From assembly GCA_903907935.1 (NCBI GenBank), contig CAIVQA010000003.1:1-34046 (forward strand): a stretch of DNA of 34,046 nucleotides, written 5' to 3'. Of the stretch, positions 1 through 9,855 are shown one piece after another. Below the pieces are notes generated by a model that saw nothing but the letters and a program-made list of their open reading frames with translations, searched no databases and was not told where the DNA came from. Positions within the stretch are counted from its first letter, which is position 1. Every line of letters begins with the position of its first letter. The stretch is from an uncultured Francisellaceae bacterium. Lineage in GTDB: Bacteria; Pseudomonadota; Gammaproteobacteria; UBA6186; Azoamicaceae. Position numbers and translations under genes: made by a program.

Positions 1-281
1 AATATTAAATTATTTTTTATAAATATACGCTATTATAGCAATCCTTTAACAGTTTCTAATTTGTCGAAATAGGAGACATTTTCATTTTTGCTTGACATAT
101 GTTGTTACTTGATATTGATTATTGTTAGTTTTACGGCTATTAGGTTCTTAGCAACTCCAACAACCTTAAGGAGCATACACCAAATAACTTTCGTATTTTA
201 AATAAGTGCATAATAAATTTTTTTATTATTTACTTTTTGTTACAATACTTAATAAAAATAAAACCATAATAAGAGGTTGCT
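1..281 (+). promoter_or_regulatory. Upstream region of the OTU/RAP protein gene with candidate promoters and RBS
   Basis: This gene-free stretch precedes the first coding region. TTGACA at 92-97 is a perfect -35 hexamer, but the sequence about 17 nt downstream (TTGATT, 115-120) is a poor -10. Closer to the gene, TACAAT at 241-246 is a good -10 hexamer with only a T-run at the -35 distance. AAGAGG at 271-276 is a clear ribosome binding site, 5 nt before the ATG at 282, and it fixes the start of the gene. Which promoter is used cannot be decided from sequence alone. Confidence 0.35.
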
Positions 282-3200
282 ATGCACATTAATCAAAACG
301 TTATTCAAAGTTTAGAGTTATCGTTTACTCCTGTATCTAATGGTAATCATGGTTTATATTACGCTATAGTTTCATCTTTAAAAGAAGAAGAAGAACACCA
401 AGATATTTTTTCGCTTCGCGCATTGGTTGCTATGCACTTAAAAGATAATTTTGATGAATACGCAGCAAGTATTGTTGATTTACCTGAAAAACAAAAGATT
501 ATGGACTTAATTGGAGAAGGGAATGGTACTATAGGATCAATAGAACCTCTTGTATTAAGTAAAGTATTAAATAGACCAATTATTGTTTTAGGGATAGGCA
601 CAGAACACTTAGAAGTAAACACAAATAATGAGGTAATATTACAATTAGGCTACACCAAAAATCCAATACTTATCGGCAAAGATAGTACTGGCAATTATTA
701 CGCAATAAGTTCGCTTAAAGATCATTCTCATAAAACTATTTTAGATGCTATTTTAGCAAGTGAAGATCTTTCTTCTAGTAAATCTACAGAAGCCACAACT
801 GCAAAAAGTAAAAGCGTAGAACAAGAAGAAACTAAAACTACCAGCAGTAAAGATGATTTTGAACAATTTGACGAATATCTAGAAAATGGAAAATTGACAG
901 AAGCAAAAAAGTGGTGTGAACGTTTATCTGAAGACAATAAAAATTTACGTAACTTATTGTTAGCCAAAATAAGCATTTTGGAACAAGATTATGAGGAAGC
1001 TAAACAATTATATCGTACAGCCAAGCTTAAGGAAAAAACTCCAACAACTAAATTTTTAAGTAATATTGGCTTAGTTAAAGTTTTTTTAGATGAAATTAAA
1101 ATTTTAAACTACAAAATTAAAAAAGAAGGCAACATTGAACGTGATATTCTTGACAAATTTCAAAAAACTATAAATATGGTTGAAATAATAATTAAAGAAT
1201 GTATCGCGCTTCATGAAAAAGTTCAAAAAGAAGATCTTTCTTGGGAAACAAAATTTAAATATTTATACGAATACGAAACATTTGAAGAATTTAAACAATC
1301 TGCAGAAGCAATCTTGAATTCTTATCAAATGTCATTATGCGTATGGGACACAAAAGATCTCAATACAAAAAGTATCACCAAAATAGCACAAACATTACAA
1401 AAAGAGAAAAGAAAAGAAGCAGAAGATGAAAGAAAACTACAAAACATAAGAAAAGGTTATAAAAAAGCAATTGAAGCAGATCTAAAAGCAGAAAAAGAAT
1501 TTAAAAAAGCACAAGAAGAATCTAAAAAAGCAAAAAAAGAATTAAAAAAAGCACAAGAAGAACTGTTAAAGTTAGCAAAAGAAACAAATGAAGATGTACT
1601 AAAAGCAAATGAAGAAGTACTAAAAGAAATAAAAGAAAAAGAACTAGAAGCAGATGAAGAAGTACTAAAAGCAAAAGAAGAAGTACTAAAAGAAAATAAA
1701 AAATTACTAAAAATAATAAAAGAACAAGAAAACACAATAGAAGCAACAAAAATAATAGAAGCAACATTAAAAATAATAGATGAAACACTACCAATAATAG
1801 AAAAAACACTAAAAGAATTAAGTAAAACACTACAAAATTCAGAAGAAGAGTTACAAAAAAATATTCCAAGTGTTGAGCAATTATTAAAAGACCATCATGT
1901 ACCTAATAGCAGTGATAGCTCTACAACTACAAGCAGTAGCTCTTCTAGCAGTAGCTTTTCTAGCAGTAGCAAAGAGGAAGAACAGGAACAACTCGATGAT
2001 AAATCGTTACTACAACCCAGCAATAGTTGCAGTTCATCAACATTATTGTTAGAAAAACCTACTTCATCAAAAGAGATCCCATCAGTATCAATACCACCAA
2101 AGTTATTGTCTTTTGATGTTGAGCAATTATTAAAAGACCATCATGTACCTAACAGAAGTAATAGCTCTACAACTACGAGCAGTAGCTCTACATCTAGCAG
2201 TAGCAAAGAGGAAGAACAGGAACAACTCGATGATAAATCGCTACTACAATCCAGCAATAGTTGTAGTTCATCAACATTATTATTAGAAAAACCTACTTCA
2301 TCAAAAAAGATCCCATCAGTATCAATACCACCAAAGTTATTGTCTTTTAGTGAATTACCTTCAAATTATAGAGAATTAGTTATAGGAACAGCTGCTAGGC
2401 TTGAAATAGAACAAAAAAAGCTAAACCAAACTGGAAGCAAGTATAATCCTTATAAATATAATATAAAAGAAGGCAATATAAACAATGCTATTCGCACGTT
2501 AAAACGAAACAATTTAACCGATATACCATATCCTCCTGTTTGGTTTAATGGGCTAAAATTATTAATAACTTTTATTATAATGCAAAAATCTACTACCACT
2601 ACCTCTATAACAAAGCTTCTTGAAGAAAACTGGGATAGTATAGTAAAATTTTTACAAGTTATTAACATGAATCCAGCATCATTTGCTTTATACAAAGAAG
2701 AAATAATAGATTTATTGGAACAATTAAGTAAATTAAATATTGATATCAACACAAGCTTAAGCCATGAATTCAATAATTTAATAGAAAATGTTATAAAATA
2801 TTTAAATATACAAAATATGCCATACCACCTTTCGAGAAAACTTCTGTCGTCTTTAATTAAGCTAAATCCAACTAATTCTCACCACAAAAGATATATCGAA
2901 GAACACTGTGCTATCCTACTTGATAGTTTAGATGAATCAAAAACAAATATTACCAACAAAATAGATTTGCTATTTTTGCTTGTCAAATGTGATGCTTCTC
3001 AACAAGGTGGGTTCCTTAAACATTTATCTGAAGAACTGTTAAAAAAGATAAACACCTTAATTCAACAAAGTTTTGCCTATATTAAAGATAATATTCCTAA
3101 TATAGACGAGGCTAGATTAAGAGATCTAAGATTTTTAAATAAGGCGTATACCACTTGGGTTTATTTTCAAAGAAAATTAAACAAACAAAAACCATTTTCT

Positions 3201-3698
3201 TTAAAAGATTTTGATTACTTAAAAAAATATTTACAAGAAAAATTACGAATGCAAACAACCAGAAGCTTTTTTCAAAAAGACGTGATAAATTTTATACGTA
3301 ATTCACTTAAATATTTTGATTACGAAGTTTATGATGTAAAAGAAGAATTTCCCATAAAAAACACTATAGTAGATGGAAGATTCTTTATAACAGACAAAAG
3401 AACCAGACAATCCTCTACTATAATAATAGAAGCTGATGGTCCAGAACACCATATGTTTAGCTGTAGACCTGCTACTTTAACTACAGCATTAACATTTTCT
3501 CCTACCGGTAAAACTTCTAGAACAAGACTACGAGATGAGATAATGCAATCTAAAACCAGAGCTAGAGATCCTCGTAAACCCATGTATTACATAACTGTTG
3601 ATCTTTATGAATGGCAAAATGCACTAACCAAGCAATCAAGAACAGATCTATTAAAAGAAAGGCTTAAAGGTAATAATGTACCAATACCTCTTCCTTAA
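282..3698 (+). CDS. Large OTU-like / coiled-coil / RAP-domain protein, putative effector
   Basis: This 1138-residue protein has several modules. Residues 1-145 resemble an OTU deubiquitinase fold, with NGNHGLYYAI at 20-29 where active OTUs have DGNC, NRPIIVLG at 97-104, and GNYYAI at 137-142 where the catalytic His-Tyr pair normally lies. The Cys and His positions read His23 and Tyr139, so the domain looks catalytically dead. Residues about 190-270 are TPR-like. Residues about 366-530 are a Lys/Glu-rich coiled coil. Residues 531-690 are two tandem copies of a Ser-rich unit. Residues about 1022-1128 resemble a RAP domain (putative RNA-binding or nuclease-like fold), with IEADGPEHH matching the usual IEVDGPSHF and a closing YEW motif. 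No signal peptide or membrane segment is visible. The start is set by AAGAGG 5 nt upstream. The gene stands alone, convergent with nuoN. An effector or host-interaction role is inferred; the OTU call is moderate and the RAP call fairly good. Confidence 0.75.
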   Translation: MHINQNVIQSLELSFTPVSNGNHGLYYAIVSSLKEEEEHQDIFSLRALVAMHLKDNFDEYAASIVDLPEKQKIMDLIGEGNGTIGSIEPLVLSKVLNRPIIVLGIGTEHLEVNTNNEVILQLGYTKNPILIGKDSTGNYYAISSLKDHSHKTILDAILASEDLSSSKSTEATTAKSKSVEQEETKTTSSKDDFEQFDEYLENGKLTEAKKWCERLSEDNKNLRNLLLAKISILEQDYEEAKQLYRTAKLKEKTPTTKFLSNIGLVKVFLDEIKILNYKIKKEGNIERDILDKFQKTINMVEIIIKECIALHEKVQKEDLSWETKFKYLYEYETFEEFKQSAEAILNSYQMSLCVWDTKDLNTKSITKIAQTLQKEKRKEAEDERKLQNIRKGYKKAIEADLKAEKEFKKAQEESKKAKKELKKAQEELLKLAKETNEDVLKANEEVLKEIKEKELEADEEVLKAKEEVLKENKKLLKIIKEQENTIEATKIIEATLKIIDETLPIIEKTLKELSKTLQNSEEELQKNIPSVEQLLKDHHVPNSSDSSTTTSSSSSSSSFSSSSKEEEQEQLDDKSLLQPSNSCSSSTLLLEKPTSSKEIPSVSIPPKLLSFDVEQLLKDHHVPNRSNSSTTTSSSSTSSSSKEEEQEQLDDKSLLQSSNSCSSSTLLLEKPTSSKKIPSVSIPPKLLSFSELPSNYRELVIGTAARLEIEQKKLNQTGSKYNPYKYNIKEGNINNAIRTLKRNNLTDIPYPPVWFNGLKLLITFIIMQKSTTTTSITKLLEENWDSIVKFLQVINMNPASFALYKEEIIDLLEQLSKLNIDINTSLSHEFNNLIENVIKYLNIQNMPYHLSRKLLSSLIKLNPTNSHHKRYIEEHCAILLDSLDESKTNITNKIDLLFLLVKCDASQQGGFLKHLSEELLKKINTLIQQSFAYIKDNIPNIDEARLRDLRFLNKAYTTWVYFQRKLNKQKPFSLKDFDYLKKYLQEKLRMQTTRSFFQKDVINFIRNSLKYFDYEVYDVKEEFPIKNTIVDGRFFITDKRTRQSSTIIIEADGPEHHMFSCRPATLTTALTFSPTGKTSRTRLRDEIMQSKTRARDPRKPMYYITVDLYEWQNALTKQSRTDLLKERLKGNNVPIPLP
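1872..2348 (+). repeat. Tandem intragenic duplication of about 240 bp (two copies)
   Basis: Copy 1 spans 1872-2114 and copy 2 spans 2118-2348, both in the reading frame of the OTU/RAP gene. Each begins with codons for VEQLLKDHHVPN and ends with IPPKLLSF. Copy 2 is 12 nt shorter, lacking four residues in the Ser run; otherwise the copies differ by only a few substitutions, so the duplication is recent or kept alike by recombination. The units encode a Ser/Thr-rich linker, an acidic KEEEQEQLDD patch and a Ser/Pro-rich tail, probably disordered. Confidence 0.9.
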
Positions 3699-3741
3699 AC
3701 AAAACCTTGCCTCAATCTATCGAGTGCCATTAGAAATGGTC

Positions 3742-5211
3742 TTACCCAAAATAAATCAAAATGCTATTGATAAATACCGGAAAAATCCCTAAACCTAAAG
3801 CCAATATCCCATTTATAGATAAGACAATAGCTAACGGTGTTGATACGGTTGTAGTTATTCTAAATTTTGAATTTCTATAATCAAGATCATTTAAAGCATG
3901 ATCTTGATTATCATCAATAAAATACATAATTTTAATTATACGTAAACAATAAAATAAACTAACAACCGATAATAATAACGCCACAATTGCTACCCAAATT
4001 AAATTAGCATTTATTAATGACTTTATAATTAAAAATTTTGAATAAAAACCAATGGTGGGAGGAATTCCAACCATAGATAACAATAAAATTAATAACACCC
4101 CACCCAACCATGGATGTTTTTTCCCTAACCCTCTAAAATCTTGGATCTCTTCCAGATCAATTTTACTAAAAATAGTTACTATCCCCAGTAACCCAATAAT
4201 AATTAATGTATAAACTACCACATAAAAGTTAGCTGCAATTCTACCCATAATACTATTTGCTGCAAACCCTAACAAAATAAAACCAGCTTGCCCAATCGCT
4301 GAATAAGCTAATAAGCGTTTAATATTGGTTTGCAACATAGCACCAACATTACCAATTAATAATGATAAGACTGAAACAATTATTAATAATATTTGCCAAT
4401 GTTCATTAAATAAAAATAATTTTAAAAATACTTCATTAATTATTCTGCTTAAAACAAGCACCATTGTAATTTTAGGTAAAGAAGCAATTAACATGGTAAC
4501 TGGTGTTGAAGCACCTTGATAAAGATCTGGCGCCCACATATGAACTGGAACTAAATTTAATTTAAAAAATATAGCTATCAAAGTTAATAACGATCCTATT
4601 TTAAACAACATAGTTACGTGTTGAGATTCTAAAAAATTACTAATGGTTTGAAAATCCAAACTACCACTGGCACCATAGATTAAAGATAGGCCATACAATA
4701 AAATTCCTGAAAATATCGCACTAAGCACAAAATATTTAATGGCTGCTTCTAAATTAACTACCTTAGATTCTAGTGCTATTAATGTATATATTGGTAAAGA
4801 AAACATTTCTATACCTAAGTAAAAATTTAAAAAATGACAACTAGATCCTAAAATCATCATTCCAAGCATTGATAGTAAACTTAAAACAAAATATTCCCCA
4901 CAAAAATAATGCCTAGATTTAATGTAATCTTTAGCATACATAAAAATTATTAACATAAAACCATTAATAACTAGTTTAAAAAAGTTAATTTGAGGGTTGA
5001 TTACAAAACTATCTTTAAACAAATAAAAATTTTGGGTATTTAATATTTTAAAATTAAATACAATACTAATTATTACCGCCAATAAACCTAATTGCGTAAA
5101 TAGATAACTAGTTATTCGATATTTTTGCGGTATAAAGACATCCCACAATAAAATTAAACAGGCTAAACTAGTAATTAATATTTCTGGTAATATTAACTGA
5201 TCTATAACCAT
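3742..5211 (-). CDS. nuoN: NADH-quinone oxidoreductase subunit N
   Basis: This 489-residue polytopic inner-membrane protein belongs to the antiporter-like (Mrp-related) family and is one of three proton-channel subunits of complex I, with NuoL and NuoM. It shows the family signatures: IEMFSLPIYTLIAL with the membrane glutamate, then KLNLVPVHMWAPDLYQGAS with the conserved lysine and the WAPD turn, then a SLPK stretch of the central half-channel. Length matches the family (about 480-490). It is the last gene of the nuoA-N operon, 1 nt after the nuoM stop. Downstream it converges on the OTU/RAP gene with 43 bp between them; a short CCATT-AGA-AATGG stem lies there but has no T-tract. Nothing suggests damage. 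Confidence 0.97.
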   Translation of the reverse strand: MVIDQLILPEILITSLACLILLWDVFIPQKYRITSYLFTQLGLLAVIISIVFNFKILNTQNFYLFKDSFVINPQINFFKLVINGFMLIIFMYAKDYIKSRHYFCGEYFVLSLLSMLGMMILGSSCHFLNFYLGIEMFSLPIYTLIALESKVVNLEAAIKYFVLSAIFSGILLYGLSLIYGASGSLDFQTISNFLESQHVTMLFKIGSLLTLIAIFFKLNLVPVHMWAPDLYQGASTPVTMLIASLPKITMVLVLSRIINEVFLKLFLFNEHWQILLIIVSVLSLLIGNVGAMLQTNIKRLLAYSAIGQAGFILLGFAANSIMGRIAANFYVVVYTLIIIGLLGIVTIFSKIDLEEIQDFRGLGKKHPWLGGVLLILLLSMVGIPPTIGFYSKFLIIKSLINANLIWVAIVALLLSVVSLFYCLRIIKIMYFIDDNQDHALNDLDYRNSKFRITTTVSTPLAIVLSINGILALGLGIFPVFINSILIYFG

Positions 5212-5212
5212 A

Positions 5213-6727
5213 TTAAGAAATCACCTTAATTAAAGCTAAAGTAGAATTATTTAATATATTAAAAATTGGTGCCGGCCAAATACCAAATAATAAAATTAAA
5301 ATAGCACCACTAGTAAGTACTAATGTTTCTTTATAATTTAAATCTGATCGTAACTGGTGGTAAGCAGTTATATTAAAACCTGGTCCATCAAACACGGTCT
5401 TTTTATACATCCATAATGTATAACTTGCAGATAATAATAAACCAGTAGCTAGAATAGCCGCTACCTGCCAATTAAATTTAAAGCTTGCTAGAATAATTAA
5501 TAATTCACCAACAAAACCAATTGTTCCAGGTAATGCTATATTTGCCAAACAAAACAACATAAATAATTTAGCAAAAGTTGGCATAAGATGTATTATACCA
5601 TTAAGATCTTCAGTTAAAATTTTTCGATTATATAAAACTCCTATAGAAAAAAATAAGCCGGCAGAAATTAAACCATGCGATATCATTTGAATAACAGATC
5701 CGTTTATACTAGATATTGCTTGATTAACATTTTGTTCTTTAGCTAAAACAATTGCTATAAACATTCCCATAGTTACGAATCCCATCTGAGAAATAGAAGA
5801 ATATGCTATTAGTTTTTTTAAATTTTTTTGCGCAATTGCTATAAATCCAACATACACTACAGCGACTATAGACACAGCAATAATAAATTTAGAGAATAAT
5901 AAACAAGCATCGGTAGTAATTGGTAATAAAAATCTTAACATTGCAAAAGCCCCTATTTTTAATGCTACCGCAGCCAACATTACCGAACCTTCGGTAGGAG
6001 CCTCTACATGTGCATCTGGTAACCAAGTATGAAAAGGAACCATAGGAATTTTTATTGCGAAAGCAACAAAAAGCGCTATAAATAAATAAATTTGTTGTTG
6101 TATAGTTAATTTTAATGAATAAAAAGTTTGCATAACAAAAGATTTTTCTACTGCAACTCCAGAATCAATAGCAATTTTATGTAAATAAATAATTGCCGCT
6201 AAAAATAATACCGAACCTAAAAAAGTATATAAAAAAAACTTTATGGTAGCGTATATCCGATTAGGACCACCCCATATACCTATTATTAAAAATAAAGGGA
6301 TCAACATGGATTCAAAAAAGATATAAAATAACATTGCATCGGTCGCCGAAAATACACCACACATTAAGCCATTCATAATTAAAAAACAGGCCATATACTG
6401 AGATTTATTATTTGCAGGTTGCAAACTAGTTATTAATACCAATAAATTAACAAAACAAGATAATAAAATTAATAATACTGAAAAACCATCTACCCCTAAC
6501 GTATAATAGACACCTAAATTTGGCAACCACCTATAACTTTCTATAAATTGCCATCCTTCTCCAATATTATTAAAGTTTTTTAATAATATCAGACTTAAAA
6601 CCATATTAATAACGCCAGTTAATACAGCAAAATACGATAAATATTTTTTGTTGATTAATAAAATTAATAATCCAGTTATAATTGGTAACCAAATTATTAT
6701 GCTTAATATATGTGGAACAAGAACCAT
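5213..6727 (-). CDS. nuoM: NADH-quinone oxidoreductase subunit M
   Basis: This 504-residue antiporter-like subunit of the complex I membrane arm carries one proton channel. FESMLIPLFLIIGIWGG holds the conserved membrane glutamate, and KIPMVPFHTWLPDAHVEAPT holds the conserved lysine and the WLPDAH motif that identifies NuoM. Multiple hydrophobic helices fill the rest, and length is typical. The ATG at 6727 lies 25 bp inside the 3' end of nuoL and shows no clear Shine-Dalgarno sequence, so translation is probably coupled to nuoL. The next gene, nuoN, follows after 1 nt. Confidence 0.97.
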   Translation of the reverse strand: MVLVPHILSIIIWLPIITGLLILLINKKYLSYFAVLTGVINMVLSLILLKNFNNIGEGWQFIESYRWLPNLGVYYTLGVDGFSVLLILLSCFVNLLVLITSLQPANNKSQYMACFLIMNGLMCGVFSATDAMLFYIFFESMLIPLFLIIGIWGGPNRIYATIKFFLYTFLGSVLFLAAIIYLHKIAIDSGVAVEKSFVMQTFYSLKLTIQQQIYLFIALFVAFAIKIPMVPFHTWLPDAHVEAPTEGSVMLAAVALKIGAFAMLRFLLPITTDACLLFSKFIIAVSIVAVVYVGFIAIAQKNLKKLIAYSSISQMGFVTMGMFIAIVLAKEQNVNQAISSINGSVIQMISHGLISAGLFFSIGVLYNRKILTEDLNGIIHLMPTFAKLFMLFCLANIALPGTIGFVGELLIILASFKFNWQVAAILATGLLLSASYTLWMYKKTVFDGPGFNITAYHQLRSDLNYKETLVLTSGAILILLFGIWPAPIFNILNNSTLALIKVIS

Positions 6728-8628
6728 GATAATATTATTAATACTCCAGTTAACATAAAAAATACATAATGATATAAATAGCCAGTTTGTAACTTTTGAA
6801 TAGCTTTAGAACAGCCAACCATAACTTTTGTAGTGGTAATAATTAATAATTTATCAATTAATAATTTATCAACTATTTCTGCAAAAAATCTAGCAATTAT
6901 TTGAGCAACAACTACCACTAACCTATTAATGTCATTAAAACAATATTGACGCCCAAAAAGTTTATATAAAAATAAAAAATTATTTTGTATGGATTGCCTT
7001 AATATGCCAGACCAATGTGGTCGCCTATAATACAATACAAAAGCAACTGCTATTCCAAATATAGCGCATAATGCAGAATAATAATTAATAAAACCAGCAC
7101 TTGAAGGATCTTTAATAATATTGTGTTTTGATAATATAAAAATACTTGCTCCAAACAATTTATTACTTAACACTAGTTGTATTAATAAACCACCTAATAT
7201 TACCGAAAATATAGACAAAAATATTAATGGTATATTAATTATTTTAGAATTTTTATATTTAATAATTTCAAAATTGGTTGACTGCTGTTCTATAGAATTA
7301 ACTTTTTTATCAAAAACTATAAACATTAATCTAAAACTATAAAATGCAGTTATCCAAATAGTAGCCAACAATAAATAATAGGCACTATTAGCAAATGGTA
7401 ATTTAGATAATTCAACAGTTTTTAAAATTAAATCCTTAGAAAACGAACCAGAAAAACAGGGAAAACCACTTATTGCTAAACTACCAATTAACATACACCA
7501 ATAAGTTGTTGGTAAATATTTTTTTAACTGTAATGGCATATTATAAATATCTTGGATTTGATTAGTTGCTAAAATAATTGAACCGGCACCCAAAAATAAC
7601 AAAGATTTAAAAAAAGCATGGGTTATTAAATGTAACATCCCAGCTGGATAAGCACTAACCCCCATTGCAACTATCATAATTCCTAATTGTGAAATTGTTG
7701 AATAAGCCATAATACGTTTTATATCTCTTTCTATTATTGCCAAAATACTAATTAAAAATGCCGTTACAGCACCAGTTATTAAGATTATATTTAAACAATA
7801 TTCACTATGTTCAAAAATTGGAGACATTCTAGCAAGCAAGTAAACACCAGCTACTACCATGGTAGCTGAGTGAATTAAAGCTGAAACTGGAGTTGGTGCT
7901 TCCATAGAATCTGGCAACCATATATGTAAAGGGATTTGGGCTGATTTTGCTATAACTCCGATAAATAACAATATACATATTAAATTAATATATTGTAGGT
8001 TTTGCGGTAAAATTTTAAAAACGTCTATATAATCCAAAGTATTACAACTTAAATATATTGCACTAATACTTAACAACAAACCAATATCACCAATTCTATT
8101 TATTAAAAAAGCTTTTAAGGCAGCCCGAGTTGCTGATTCTTTTTTAAACCAAAAACCTATTAATAAATAAGATGCTAAACCTACTAATTCCCATCCAATA
8201 AATAACTGTAGAAAATTATTAGCAATAATTAATAAGTACATAGCAAAAGTAAAAAAAGAAATATAGCTAAAAAATCTCTTATAGCTTATCTCTTCTCGCA
8301 TATACTCTATGCTATACACTTGTACGACCAATGATATGGTAGACACCATAAATAGCATTACTATGTTAAGCCGATCTAATAAAAACCCAATTTTAAACTG
8401 AGTACCACCAGATATTCCCCAAACATACCAAGTACTATTAATATCTTGAAAATCATTAACAAAAAAACCCCATACAAAATATAGTGTAATTAAAGTTGTT
8501 ATGCTAGAAGCCACTATACTTAATATATTTACTACTTTATTATTAAAATAATTGCCAAATAACCCAATAATTAATGAGTTGCATAACGGAAACAATAACG
8601 TTGCTATACACAAATTATGTAAATTCAT
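6703..8628 (-). CDS. nuoL: NADH-quinone oxidoreductase subunit L
   Basis: This 641-residue protein is the distal, largest membrane subunit of complex I. The antiporter core is visible: WELVGLASYLLIGFW with the conserved glutamate, KSAQIPLHIWLPDSMEAPTP with the conserved lysine, and SALIHSATMVVAGVYLL. The long C-terminal part beyond about residue 500 corresponds to the lateral amphipathic helix and final membrane anchor, ending in a hydrophobic helix near ILSWFLFHIY. Length is in the family range (about 610-660). It sits 9 nt after nuoK and its 3' end overlaps nuoM by 25 bp. No frameshift or missing key residue is seen. Confidence 0.97.
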   Translation of the reverse strand: MNLHNLCIATLLFPLCNSLIIGLFGNYFNNKVVNILSIVASSITTLITLYFVWGFFVNDFQDINSTWYVWGISGGTQFKIGFLLDRLNIVMLFMVSTISLVVQVYSIEYMREEISYKRFFSYISFFTFAMYLLIIANNFLQLFIGWELVGLASYLLIGFWFKKESATRAALKAFLINRIGDIGLLLSISAIYLSCNTLDYIDVFKILPQNLQYINLICILLFIGVIAKSAQIPLHIWLPDSMEAPTPVSALIHSATMVVAGVYLLARMSPIFEHSEYCLNIILITGAVTAFLISILAIIERDIKRIMAYSTISQLGIMIVAMGVSAYPAGMLHLITHAFFKSLLFLGAGSIILATNQIQDIYNMPLQLKKYLPTTYWCMLIGSLAISGFPCFSGSFSKDLILKTVELSKLPFANSAYYLLLATIWITAFYSFRLMFIVFDKKVNSIEQQSTNFEIIKYKNSKIINIPLIFLSIFSVILGGLLIQLVLSNKLFGASIFILSKHNIIKDPSSAGFINYYSALCAIFGIAVAFVLYYRRPHWSGILRQSIQNNFLFLYKLFGRQYCFNDINRLVVVVAQIIARFFAEIVDKLLIDKLLIITTTKVMVGCSKAIQKLQTGYLYHYVFFMLTGVLIILSWFLFHIY

Positions 8629-8637
8629 TTAAAAACC

Positions 8638-8940
8638 TTAATTTTTAAGAGATATTAAATCCATAATATTAACTGAACCCTTAATTTTAAATAATTTAAT
8701 CAAAATTGCTAGTCCAATAGCTATTTCTGCTGCAGATACAGCTAAAATAAAGAGTACAATTACTTGTCCATTAATATCATGCCATAACTTAGAATAAATT
8801 ATAAAATTAGTGTTAACCGATAGTAACATGAGCTCTATACACATAATTAAAAAAATTAGGTTTTTACGATTTATTAAGATCCCTAAAATGGATATACAAA
8901 ATAATACGGTACTAAATATTAAATAAATAGATAGATTCAT
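8638..8940 (-). CDS. nuoK: NADH-quinone oxidoreductase subunit K
   Basis: This 100-residue protein with three membrane helices is the small complex I membrane subunit between NuoJ and the antiporter-like chain. The helices are visible at about residues 3-22, 28-50 and 60-86. Membrane glutamates occur in CIELMLLSVN and SAAEIAIGLAI, the two conserved positions needed for proton coupling. Length equals the usual 100-102. The start overlaps the end of nuoJ by 4 bp (ATGA-type), and nuoL begins 9 nt downstream. Confidence 0.97.
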   Translation of the reverse strand: MNLSIYLIFSTVLFCISILGILINRKNLIFLIMCIELMLLSVNTNFIIYSKLWHDINGQVIVLFILAVSAAEIAIGLAILIKLFKIKGSVNIMDLISLKN

Positions 8941-9374
8941 GGTTTATCTCGCAAACAAATCGCAGCTATTATTGCTGATAATAATATCATGCCAGTCATA
9001 CAAAATGGCAACAAATAATCCGTAAATAATGCTTCCCCAAGTAAATATATGTTATTATCGTCAATATTAGCTGGTACTTTTAAATTATAGTTTTCAACTA
9101 TAAAAATAAAAATTGCGGCTAAACCTAATGTTACAAATAAAGCTTGTAATACTAAAAATTTATTTTTATGGGTAGAGGTTAAATTAATCTTAATAGCTTT
9201 TTGTTCTAGCATCATAACTACAAACAAAAACAACACTATCACTGCTCCAACATAGATTAAAATTAAAGTAAATGCTAAAAATTCTGCATTTAACAATACC
9301 CAACTAATTGCGGTTAAGAAAAAAATTAAAATTAAACCTAATATAGTAAATACTGGATTAACGAAATATGGCAT
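8937..9374 (-). CDS. nuoJ: NADH-quinone oxidoreductase subunit J
   Basis: This 145-residue polytopic membrane subunit of complex I has the characteristic stretch [30 protein letters not shown], split over two helices, which includes the YVGAV site of the pi-bulge helix. It is shorter than many homologues (about 165-200), mainly in the last hydrophilic tail, but all core helices appear present. It overlaps nuoI by 17 bp upstream and nuoK by 4 bp downstream, so it is translationally linked to both. Confidence 0.96.
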   Translation of the reverse strand: MPYFVNPVFTILGLILIFFLTAISWVLLNAEFLAFTLILIYVGAVIVLFLFVVMMLEQKAIKINLTSTHKNKFLVLQALFVTLGLAAIFIFIVENYNLKVPANIDDNNIYLLGEALFTDYLLPFCMTGMILLSAIIAAICLRDKP

Positions 9375-9855
9375 CTTTTTCCTTATTTATTACAATTTCA
9401 TCTTCATATTGAGCGCCTATTCTTAGTAGCTTTTCTTTAGTTAAAATTTGTTCTCCGCGGTTTTCAAAATGGTAATCTGTAATTGAAGTTTGGACTATGG
9501 CGTCTACTGGACACGCTTCTTCACATAAACCACAATATATACATTTAAACAAATTAATTTCATATTTACTCGTAACTCTAGCTCCATTCTCGTTTACGGT
9601 AGAATCTATGCTAATAGCTAATGCTGGGCATACTGCCTCACATAACTTGCAAGCAATACAACGCTCTTTACCATTTTGATAACGACGTAATGCATGTAAT
9701 CCACGAAATCTTGGTGATTTAGGAGTTTTTTCTTCTGGATATAACACCGTAATTTTTCTAGAAAATAAATTTTTGCCTGTTAACAATAATCCTTTAATTA
9801 GATCTATTAACCCTAAATTAAACAACCATTTACGACATTTATAAAAAATTTTCAT
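9358..9855 (-). CDS. nuoI: NADH-quinone oxidoreductase subunit I (two [4Fe-4S] clusters N6a/N6b)
   Basis: This 165-residue peripheral-arm subunit carries electrons from NuoG towards NuoB. Two classic ferredoxin motifs are present: [13 protein letters not shown] and [13 protein letters not shown], providing all eight cysteine ligands. [17 protein letters not shown] before the first motif is the standard NuoI sequence, and the N-terminal amphipathic helix that contacts the membrane arm is present. Length is typical. The ATG at 9855 lies 17 bp inside nuoH, and the 3' end overlaps nuoJ by 17 bp. Confidence 0.98.
   Translation of the reverse strand: MKIFYKCRKWLFNLGLIDLIKGLLLTGKNLFSRKITVLYPEEKTPKSPRFRGLHALRRYQNGKERCIACKLCEAVCPALAISIDSTVNENGARVTSKYEINLFKCIYCGLCEEACPVDAIVQTSITDYHFENRGEQILTKEKLLRIGAQYEDEIVINKEKDAIFR

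Noticed and set aside
33..98. Small minus-strand frame of 21 codons (MSSKNENVSYFDKLETVKGL...)
   Set aside because: It is very short, has no ribosome binding site or recognisable similarity, and a stop lies just upstream; chance is sufficient.
1457..1869. Long minus-strand frames rich in Ser/Phe or Leu across the coiled-coil region
   Set aside because: They are antisense shadows of the repetitive Lys/Glu codons of the real gene.
3727..3739. Possible terminator stem CCATT-AGA-AATGG between the OTU/RAP gene and nuoN
   Set aside because: The stem has only five pairs, is AT-rich and has no T-tract on either side.
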